Part shown: one piece after another, positions 54,665 through 64,000 of the stretch
Layout of the letters: the number at the start of each line of letters is the position of its first letter
How positions within the stretch are numbered: the first letter of the stretch is position 1
NCBI GenBank assembly: GCA_022225965.2
Contig: JAKJXP020000027.1
Location: 248,001-312,000, forward strand
Reading direction: 5' to 3'
DNA from: Diatrype stigma
Taxonomy: Eukaryota; Ascomycota; Sordariomycetes; Xylariales; Diatrypaceae
DNA length: 64,000 nucleotides
Program-made: the position numbers and the translations under genes
Notes under the pieces: generated by a model
The model's database searches: none
Told to the model about the DNA's origin: nothing
Seen by the model: only the letters and a program-made list of their open reading frames with translations

Positions 54665-56442
54665 TTACCAGTAACCTCCACCACCGCCTCGTCGGTAGTC
54701 GTCACGAGGATAGCCACCTTCACGGGGGCCATACCCGCCGTCTCTAGGAGGGAACTCTCGCGGGGGGCGATCGTAGGGTCTGCCGTTAGTATACGGCTCC
54801 GGGGGAGGGCCATAATCACGTCGGTACGGGTCATCGTACCGTCCACGCGGGGGAGGATAGTCGTCCACGGGGGGTCCACGTCGCGGAGGCTGAGGCGACC
54901 TATACCGGCGGTCCTCGTAGTAGTCGCGGCGCGGGCTACGATCTCTGTAGTCCTCCCGGTAGCCACGGGGGCTATAACCATGGGGAGGCCCACCACGTCG
55001 GTCGTAGCCACCGCCGTAACCGCCACCCGGGGGCGGGTAAGGTCGGCGACCACCGCCCCAAGCTCCTCCAGGGGAGCGAGAACGGCCACGGTCACGAGGA
55101 GGCATGTCCGGTTGGGTCTTGACATTCCAGGTTAGCATAGCTATCATCAGACCAGTACCAAGCTTGTACTCACGTCAGCGACACAAGTGACACGCTGGCC
55201 CTTAAACTCGCGATTGTCGAGCTTCTCGACCGCGGTCCTCAGATCAGCAGCTGTCTCAAACTCAACGAAACTTCATATCGGGTTAGCAATTATACCAGTA
55301 GCATGATGGTCCGAAGAGCTTACCCTCGACCGTCGCCATCACGGCCAGTTTCCGAGTAAACGACATCAAGGCTAGATTGACGCGCGAAGTCTTTGAGATC
55401 CTAAAGCCAGAATCCATGTAAGTGGGAAGTCCAAGGAGCGGTCTGAAATTCGCGTATGAGGCCAAAATCGCAAATCTGTACAAGGCAGACCAAGCGACCG
55501 TCTCCTGTCCTACTGATCCAGCCAAGGCGGATCCGTCCAACATGGGTACATCCTCAGTCAACCTGGCCTACTCAAACCATGTCGGGCAGTCATCCGGAGG
55601 TCATATTTTAGGCCAGGCATCCTGAAGGCGTCTAGATATTGGAAGAGATGGCGTCCTTGCTGGCGCGGCGAGATAAGAACCACATGGCGCAAAACGACCT
55701 CATCGTACCGGGGAGCAAGGAACAACATGAAAGCCAGAGCCCGGTGCAAGGAACGGAAAACGGGAGTTATAACAGACCTGCCAGCTGGTATCATTGGGGA
55801 GTCCAGTGATTTGCATACGGTGAGGCGTGCGGCGAGGACGCGGAGCAGTGCGTTCGTGGTTGCCAAAACCTTCACGGTGACGGGAGCCGCGGGCAAACTG
55901 GACCGTTAGGCGCTCACCCATAAATTCGGATCCATCTTTGATTTCCGCCAATCATTAGCCAGGCAACAATGGTAAAGTACATCAGGAAGCAAGAGGCGAT
56001 ATCAGGTGGAACGGCGGTGGCCAGGAAGAGTCCAAGACGTACGGAAAGCTAGAGCGGGAGCAGTTTATTAGCCAAAAGGTCCAGATCGAAGAGCGCCTTG
56101 GAAGCAAACAAGCCAAGGCAAAATAGGGAAGGGGACGTTACCAGGAACAACGTCGCGCGCATCTAGGGCATCCTTATACTCAATGAAACCAAATCCGTTC
56201 ATCAGTTTGATCTCAGTAATTTCACCGGTACCGTGGGACGCGAAATGATTCTCGACGTCAGTCTTAGTGACTGGAAGGAGTGAATGGATTAGTAGCTGGT
56301 CAATAAGGCAGGCTGGAGCAGCCGCGTGGTTTTCTGTCGCGCAGCAAGACAGCATCGATAAAACCAGCCAGGAACATGACTTACCGCCCTTGGGAAGGTT
56401 ACCCAGGTACAGGCGGGTGGCCGAAACCTCGGTACTAGCCAT
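54665..56442 (-). CDS. SR-type RNA-binding protein with two RRMs (splicing factor, SRSF/Srp2-like)
   Basis: Six exons on the minus strand, 56385-56442, 56142-56270, 55778-55935, 55324-55400, 55174-55270 and 54665-55117, encode 323 residues. Junctions keep frame and several introns carry CTAAC/CTAAT branch sites. RRM1 covers about 9-79, with RNP2 RLYLGNLP and RNP1 GFGFIEY. RRM2 covers about 102-173, with HRMQITGLPND, and carries the SWQDLKD heptapeptide typical of SR-protein pseudo-RRMs. The C-terminal 150 residues are Arg/Gly/Tyr/Pro/Asp-rich (RGRSRSPGGAWGGG; RDRSPRRDYYEDRRY), an RS/RGY tail for protein contacts and phosphorylation. Role in the family: nuclear pre-mRNA splicing, mRNA packaging and export. 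The high intron density suits autoregulation by alternative splicing, which is inference. Confidence 0.93.
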
Positions 56443-57146
56443 GGTTGCTTGTCGAGAGATGGAATCCAATAAACGGGTAGAGGCGGGAGTCGGATCGAAT
56501 GAAGACGAGATGGAAGATGTTCGACGTTATTGATCGGGATGCTTGCTAGATATCAATACTGAAAAAAGAGTATGCGCGCAGGGCCCATGAGGCTGTCGGA
56601 CAATGGCGCAAATGAGAGGGGATCTCAAGCTGTTGTGTAGGAAGTAGCGCTCTCTGTCTTCCTCCAGTTGAGCAGATCGGTGCGAAGTAGGTAGGTTAGC
56701 TCCCCCTCTGCCTAATGGACCGCGACGGACTCGGTATCGGTTATATGGCCACAAAAAACGCCCGCCCACTGCCAATTCTTGGAGGCGAGCTAATGGCTAA
56801 TGATACGGTGCTGTATCAATGATGGGGGGTATCTGTAACTCTATGCCTCTGTACGAATCGCAACTTTGAGAAAAGAAGAACCTGAAGTGTGCAGGCTGGG
56901 GCTGGTGAATCAAATGGGCGTTGAGAGTTTCGCACCGGCAGAGCTTAAAACTGGGGGTGGTAGTTTCCAATTCGAAGAGCTAAAAGAGGTAGGTGCGGAC
57001 TGAAAAAGGTGGAGAAGAAAAGAGAGGAAGAGAGGACGAGGCGCGTTGGGTTGGGTTGAGTGCTTGAGGGCCTGAGGGCGGGCTAGCCACTGGCAGCCTG
57101 GGAGCGTAGAGGGTGGGGAGAGCGCCAGACGGGAGACGGGGGTGCT

Positions 57147-57260
57147 GCCAGTCCAGCCAGTCCTGCACCTGCAGTCCCGTCACCCTTCTGCCAGTCGAGC
57201 CAGTCGGCAGTCTGGCCAGTCTGGATAAATGGGAAGAGTGCGACTGCACACAGGCCAGTC
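57147..57260 (+). repeat. Cluster of CCAGTC hexamers
   Basis: Six CCAGTC and two GCAGTC words in about 115 bp, irregularly spaced, about 0.7 kb upstream of the SR-protein start. Either a decayed tandem repeat or clustered binding sites. Confidence 0.55.
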
Positions 57261-57484
57261 AGTGCGCTCAAAAGGTGGGGACCATAACCGTACCACCTGA
57301 AGCTATCGGTATGTATCTCTTCACTTGCCTTACGAAAAGAGACTTGTTGACCGAATCTATCTGGGTTGAAGATTGGGTAGATTCCGTTAGTGCTACCGAA
57401 ATCCCCTGCTGTTCAGCTAAGCCTACATGTCCGGCATGTACGTATCTAGGTACATGTATGTATGTAGGTATAATGTGTCGGGTA

Positions 57485-57512
57485 AGTAGTGTATGTATGT
57501 ATGTATGTAGTT
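57485..57512 (+). repeat. GTAT microsatellite
   Basis: About five tandem copies of GTAT, with shorter stretches of the same unit just upstream (57450-57470). Confidence 0.7.
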
Positions 57513-59014
57513 AGGTAGGCACCTACCTATTGCTAGCTGCTCAAGCACTTCCATCCATGCCAGCCCCTTCTGCCCCTGCATGACATGACATGAACTTCGT
57601 TCCGATATGAACAAGCGCATCTACTGTTACCTTCGTACATGGGCATAATCCCAAGATACCTGAAGATGGCCACACAAACCTCCCACAGGATTCTATTGTA
57701 TTATGACACTACGTTTTCCACATTTATATCTACTAGGTGTCTGTTAGAATATTCGCTCCAAGTGTGTCGGTATGAACGTATTGCAGGTTGTTATAAGGTA
57801 TTGGTGGTACAAAGTAGTATTGTGTGATGCCCTTGTAGCTGGAGTCGGAGTCGAGCCAGACGGGACTGACTTGTGGTGCGACGTTGTTATCAACAAACGA
57901 CCTGTATGATGGCTCAGACGAACTGATAGGTGATAGGTTCCAAGGCGTGGACATGCGATTGATCCATAAGATAGGGTCGTAGGACCAAATGTTAAGGAAA
58001 GGAACGACCATTGGTTTGGAAAACAGCATTTAACTATTCGTAGTCGCAGCCATGCATCTCTATACACGGCTCATAATGTACTACGAATGCATCTACAGCG
58101 TCACAAGGAGATACCATGTCCTTCTCACTCTCCTCTCCCTAGAGCATGCCACCAAGAAAGGTCGAGTCCTCCCTATGAGCATAAAGATAGACAGCTACAT
58201 ATCTGGTAGGCACAAGCATCAGAGCTCAAGACTACAGGCCACCATTATCAGTTGGCCGTTTGCTTTGCTGGTAGCAAGTTGGCATTGTAGGTCTGACGCC
58301 GCTAATGTCGTCGCAACTACCAAGGGCATAGCAGGTACTCCGTATCTAATAGGCGCTCATGAGTAAACCATGAGGTTCCCTTCCCTCGTGTTATGGCCAA
58401 CGCGGGAACATGCTTCTCCCCAGGTGATACAGCAGTCAGTGGCAAGAAGAACGAGGATTCTAGCAGCTTAGCGCATATCCTGATGAATACGACTGGTCTC
58501 TACATCTATCAGAGGTTGATTGCCGTTATAAACGTGCATGACTGATCCTTGTAGTGCTTCTTCATGCGTGTATATATACATATACGTACATGAGGTTCTG
58601 CTTGAGTAGAATCAACCGCCTCACTTCAAAACTCCTTGCAAGTCGCTTCCCGACCAATGTGCGAAGCGACGTCTTGTGGTATCTTTCAACATGAACATTT
58701 CAATATAAACAAACATGGTCGTAAGAGCGGACGACCAAACGCCATCTGATTTAAAACGCCGTATGTTACTAGCAGATTTGGCATCTCGCGGAACACCCAT
58801 TGAGATGGCATTGGTAGGTGAATCGATAATCAGATGATTAGGTAGACATATACGTGGGTAATGGACGGAAGAAACCTCATGAACGCCAATGCTATGCTGG
58901 TAACAGAACCAGGGAGAGCGAACGAATATCTCGTTCCTGCTGTCATTGTATGTGCCATGTCGTGCTATACTGGTGGTGCTTGGCCGATCGCGAAGAATCG
59001 CCGATAGCCAGTTG

Positions 59015-62000
59015 TTAGTAATTCTCGGGGAACAAAATATCAACGATTTCGTCCACAATAGTGAAAGCCAGATGTGTACTGCGGTTTGTTGATTAGTCAC
59101 GTGAACCACCTGTCACCATCCGACCCCTTTCGATGAGGAAGAACTCACTTTAACCTCTGGTTGTTGAGGGTAGCAAAGATCCTGCGACTGGCTGCCTGCG
59201 CGTTCAACCGCCCGACGACGCTCCCTGCGAGATCGGGAACCAGGGTGGCCAACATCAGGCTCGCCTCCCTCCGGGTCTTGGCCTTCTCCGACGCTGTCCT
59301 CGGGACCTTGTTCCGGTTTAACTGTCCTTCAGGCCACATGCTGTCCCTCAGGACTCCTACGTACTTGAGGATGGCGTCTTCCTGGACGAGTAGTGTGAAG
59401 TTATCGCGCACTTTCTTTTCAATGGTGCCACCTAACAGCTGGTGCAGCACTACGACGACCGCCCGCCCGCGTAGCCAGTTGTTGCCCCGGTTCAACCCGA
59501 ATACTTCGAGGAAAATGTCGCAAATGGGTTTGATAAAAGGCTCGAGTTCCTTGTTTTCGAAAGCGTTCAGCTCGGCCTCGGCTTCGGCAGTCGCCATGAC
59601 GTCTTCGTTGACATTGAGCGGCATTGTGCTCATCTGGCCTGCAGCTGCGGCTAGTAGGTTTTGCCCTGCAAGGGACAGCTGGTCGAGAACGGGAATATTA
59701 CCCAAGAAGTCTTCCATCCCGTCCGCTACTGAATCATAGAGGCGGGTTATCATGTCTTTCTTATCTTCACGGCTCATCAGGTCTTCTCCTTGGGTTATCA
59801 CGCTTTGCGACAGGAAGGCTCGAAGCTCCCGGCTACGGCAGACATCAGGAAGCTGGAGAAGTGACTGAAGATACTGCTCAAGGCCGTCGCGTCTCTTTCG
59901 GAGGAAGTCACTCTGAAGTTTCAAGACCATTCTCCTTCTAGGGAACTCCAGGTTTCGAACTGACGGGTACTTATGCCGCAGTCTCTGGTGGAGTTCAAGA
60001 AACTCGCTATATCGTTTGGTAACAACCCACGTTGCCGCTGGCATCTTCTCACCTGCGTCCCTTTGAACCTCTATGACGTATACAGCAAACTCTTTCCCGT
60101 CATCCTCCCGTCCAACTTGGATAGATTTGATATTGATCAAAGCTCGCCCATAAAGACTGTTGTCGCTTTCTTGGATCACGTACTGTTGTCTCTGTAGCTC
60201 TTTTCGTCGAAGTTCTCTCTCTAAGCTAGCCTTGGACTTCCGGAGAATGCGAAGTTCTGTGGCGTTGTTAGTTAGCTCGGCCTTCTTGGTCAGTGATTCC
60301 AAGACAGCCTCTTGAGCCACCAGTCGGTCGATATCATTAGTTAGTGCCGTGATTGCCTCTGCGAGCCCCAGATCACCCGGTGCGGCTTCGTGCACTTCGT
60401 CTTCGATGTTTCGACCCTCCTCTTCATTCAGGTCATCTTGCTCATCAGACAGAAATTTGTCTTCGTCTCCAAAAAGGTCATCATCTACAAACACTCCGAT
60501 GCGAGACGCTGCACTCACGAGCCCTAAGGAGGCAAGACTAGGTTTTTCCACCTCCTTCCCGGTCAAAAAGGGGCGCGGCTGGTCGATGGATCCCCTCGCT
60601 GAGTCATTCTCATGGCCTGAGAAGATACTCGACGCCCCATCATCATTAGCGAACAGGGACTTCCGAATCTCTTCTGCCGTCTGTGGCCGGTCGTCTTCCA
60701 TGATGTTGTTGAGAGCTTCTTCCACTGCCTCCACGACCCGGGTATCAGGTTGGGTCTTCAGAGGCTCCTGGTCAAGACTTTGTATCGACTCGGCCATAGG
60801 ATCATTGTCGAAGTCGTCATCGTCAAAAATGGGCGAAGATGAATTTCCATCAAACGAGCGTCTGACACCCATCAAGTTATCTGGGCTGTGGCTTCCGTTG
60901 GTTCCCATAGCCCGAAGATCTGTAGCGGAGAGATTACGCCCAGACTTGATGGAGGATGCATTCAACTTTGGGTTTAACTTCGAGACGGCTGTAGGCTTGG
61001 CTAAAGTTGATTGTGAAGCTCGGAGTTGTGGCCTGGACGGGCCCGCTTGCGGCGGGGGAGGCTGTGAGATACTTTTCGATGCATCTTCTGACGCCAGTGC
61101 TTTATAGAAGAGGTCTGACTTCTTAAATGATTGAAAATACTTGGACTGCATCTCTTCGAGCACCGTAACTTGTGCTTTGAGTACACCTCTCCGTGCCAAA
61201 TGATATTGCTCTGGGGTAGCTTGCTTTCCAGCAGCTAGGAACTCGTGTATGGCCTTCCTTGATGAAGGTGGCACTTTGAGTTCGGGTCGTGATAAATATG
61301 CTTGATCAATCTGAGCAAGATCTGCCCGGTCAGAGTCAGTCCAGGGAGGCAGTGTAGAAGGTAGCTGTTCCTCTTCCGGCCCGTCATCCTCCAATGGGTT
61401 TCGAAAGCCATCCACTACCAACCAAAACTGTACAAGAGGCATAAGTCTTTGTCGGTCCATGTATTCCATGAAGTAGGACAGGCCTGAAGTGTCACGCAAC
61501 AGTTCCACTAAAGATGCATTCTCCAGTTTAGAGGTTCTTGGACTTGACGTGGAAGCAGACCATGATGACGCAGCTCTTCTGTCGCCTCCAGCAGCGAGAT
61601 GTTGTACTCTCTGATCTAATAGCCTTTTCCCCATTTCCAGCCGGCGGAGATAAACCTGATCTTGTCCCTCTTTCTGGGAGTCCTTCTTGAGCTGACTCGC
61701 AACTTCACTTCGGAACCGCCTGGCGTCAGATAGGTTGTTCACCTTACGAACAGACCGGATAAACCTCTCGAATCTGCGCTCGCTGTCCCCAGGGGCTAAG
61801 CGGGGGAAGGCGATCGGCTTAGAACTTCGCGGAGCTGGTGTGGCATGGGTATCAAGAGCAGCCCGCAGTTTGCGGACAGTTGAGCGATCTTGTAGCATTG
61901 ATCGTCCATAATTTTCCATGATTTGATTCCACGTGTCGGGCTCGGCTAGAAGCTGTGTTACAGGAAACAAGACGGCACAAGCTACAATCTCACGGACTAT

Positions 62001-62777
62001 GCTAAAAACTGCGCGGCTGTTGAGGGTCTTCGGACTCTTCTCGGAAAGGACCCTGGGTAGTAGCTTAGAAGTCATATCTCTTAGGTGATCTTGTTGTAAC
62101 GACTTCGTATCAGAATACAGCAAAGATGCTGCAGGATGAAGCTTCCCGTCTCGGTATTTGGCGGCAATGGCCAGGTCCAGCTCTTCCGACTCCGTCACAT
62201 CGCGATTTAGCTTTCGACCGCGGACCGCCCTTTCCGCCTCATAAAAATCTCGGAAATGGGCCGTTAAGATTGGGACAATCCTGCTGATGGCCGCTTCGAC
62301 CAGATCGGTCTCAAAAAGACGATCTTGAATATTGACCAACGCATGCCGTATATTCTTGTCTACCTCGTTCGGAAATACCGGGCTTTTGCTAATATTGGAA
62401 TACCAGGAGGTCACAAAGTCTTGTGTTATCAGGCCGAGGAGATCGTCGAGAGTATCCGATATTTTGGGGGAGTCGGGGTAGAGTGGTTGCTTTATGTATG
62501 TCTGCCGAACACGCAGAGCAGTCGTTTCCCTCCGCCAGGCCTCTGATCCAACGAACTTGACAGCATTGGGCCGCGCCGACCGATTGCGTCGGCTATAAGC
62601 ACCACCACGCGAGGTGAGCAGCAAGGCAAGGAGAAGGCATATGGTAGTCGTTGCGGCGCCAGCGACGAAGGCGTATCCGGACCATCGTATAGAAGGGAAC
62701 CAGCTGGTTGCATAGCCCCAGGCCACGAAGCAGACAATGCCAGCTATGAGGATATCTCTCCCCTTAAGGGCCATCAT
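59015..62777 (-). CDS. Sorting nexin of the Mdm1/Snx13-14-19 type (PXA-RGS-PX-nexin C)
   Basis: Two exons, 59149-62777 and 59015-59078, encode 1230 residues; the 70-nt intron (GTGAGT...CGCAG) adds the end NTHLAFTIVDEIVDILFPEN. Two N-terminal transmembrane segments (DILIAGIVCFVAWGYATSWF; FVAGAATTTICLLLALLLTS). PXA domain about 95-290. RGS-like domain about 420-575 (SGLSYFMEYMDRQRLMPLVQFWLVV). A disordered acidic/Ser-rich linker and coiled coil around 590-880. PX domain about 900-1010, with KRYSEFLELHQRLRHKYP and RRRMVLKLQSDFLRKR as the phosphoinositide pocket. Nexin C domain about 1070-1225. Yeast Mdm1 tethers ER to vacuole/lipid droplets and related animal nexins act at ER contacts. The start is the ATG at 62777, just ahead of the first membrane helix; upstream in-frame sequence has no ATG. 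Confidence 0.94.
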
Positions 62778-63414
62778 CCAGTTGGGACATTCGTAATTCG
62801 TGCCACATACACATATTTTAGGACCTCGAAAGTTGGGTAGATCGTATCGCTCGTCGGTCAATGGAGACAGGGAGATTACCTAGGTAATGTTATTAGGTAA
62901 CTGCACTTGCTACACTGAGATGCCGGAGTCAAACCGCCAAGACAAAGAGAGATATGGATACAGATGGATACATCCATGTAGGTGCTAGGCAAGTAGTCGT
63001 TAGGTTGGTTGTACATGCAAACTATCGATAAACACATGCAGACGATCAGTACCTACTACCAGCACATGTACCTACTGCTCCAGTGACGTGTTGCCCCGCT
63101 ACTTCATACGGCCGGCCGTCTGACAGTCAACAAAATCACATCTTTATAGGGCTATACGGGCCTGCAGCTATGCCCACCTACCTCTATAGCCTTGAAAATA
63201 ATATATGCAGGGAGATCACTGCTTTGAAAGGTGCTGCGTAGTACCTGTTATATATAATCATTCGCAGAATCCCCAAGATCAATTTGCATGGGACCAGGAG
63301 CCATCATCGTTGTATTTACGTCGTTCGGCCTGTTATAGGTGTCAAAAGGGTATCTCATTCTTTTTTTCAAGAAGCTGCTCTGGGACCGTAGCTAAGACCT
63401 CACCGTCTGCTGTA
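62778..63414. other. Intergenic region
   Basis: About 640 bp between the sorting nexin start and the 3' end of the methyltransferase gene. No gene recognised; contains short repeats of ACATG/GTACCTAC type only. Confidence 0.5.

Positions 63415-64000
<586 letters not shown>

Larger units (their letters stand above)
56443..59014. other. Gene-free stretch, 2.6 kb, promoter side of the SR gene
   Basis: Holds a CCAGTC-rich cluster (57147-57260), a purine-rich strand near 57005-57040 and a GTAT microsatellite (about 57485-57512). A 40-codon frame at 58715-58837 (MVVRADDQTPSDLKRRMLLA) and an open frame overlapping the last exon of the sorting nexin from the same strand (58621-59109) were seen but lack support. 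No gene called. Confidence 0.5.

Noticed and set aside
58621..59109. 162-codon minus-strand frame overlapping the last sorting-nexin exon
   Set aside because: The exon is read in another frame on the same strand and completes a conserved Mdm1 C terminus.

Overview
The window is nuclear DNA of a filamentous ascomycete, probably a Sordariomycete-type mould. The evidence is short (50-230 nt) spliceosomal introns with GTRNGT donors and CTAAC/CTGAC-like branch sites, fungal families (Zn2Cys6 regulator, Dal5-type permease, CYP65-like P450, secreted class II peroxidase, amadoriase), and AT-rich blocks of transposon debris whose damage looks like RIP (C-to-T/G-to-A transitions, CAA/CAG/TGG codons turned into stops). 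All identifications come from reading the sequence; no database search was run.

Layout. (1) 1-3472: tail of a membrane-protein gene and an intronless zinc alcohol dehydrogenase (1201-2265, minus). (2) 3473-12273: an 8.8-kb, extremely AT-rich block bounded by a 13-bp inverted repeat, CCGTGGGTAACCA. It holds a decayed hAT transposase on the minus strand, a second decayed minus-strand reading tract, and divergent plus-strand tracts of unknown identity. Eleven mini-arrays of a 12-nt unit (ATTAATACGNNN) are spread through it in both orientations. (3) 13400-20142: a complete but decayed Ty1/copia retrotransposon with 426-bp LTRs and a 5-bp target duplication (AACGT). (4) 21811-24590: an island with a DRB0094/Rnl5-type RNA ligase and a small unknown gene. 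(5) 24720-26953: a decayed Fot1/pogo transposon with 41-bp inverted repeats and TA duplication. (6) 29190-31001: a DUF885 metallopeptidase-like gene.

(7) 33127-36458: a secreted heme peroxidase (one intron) and a P450 (two introns), converging tail to tail. (8) 38223-39431: an unknown nuclear-looking protein. (9) 39738-53516: an amadoriase/sarcosine-oxidase-like flavoenzyme, a Zn2Cys6 transcription factor, a Dal5-type permease (five introns), a divergently transcribed 5-oxoprolinase (eight introns) and a glutathione S-transferase with a presequence-like N terminus. (10) 54665-64000: housekeeping genes, namely a two-RRM SR-type splicing factor (five introns), an Mdm1-type sorting nexin and the 3' part of a TRM8 tRNA m7G methyltransferase.

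How the genes may work together: regulator, permease and 5-oxoprolinase, with the flavin oxidase and GST alongside, make a plausible catabolic neighbourhood for 5-oxoproline, hydantoins or amino-acid derivatives. The left half is a transposon-rich compartment containing intronless genes of bacterial-type families. The right half is intron-rich and conventional. The oddest structure is the hAT-type block with its dispersed 12-nt arrays and unidentified extra reading tracts.
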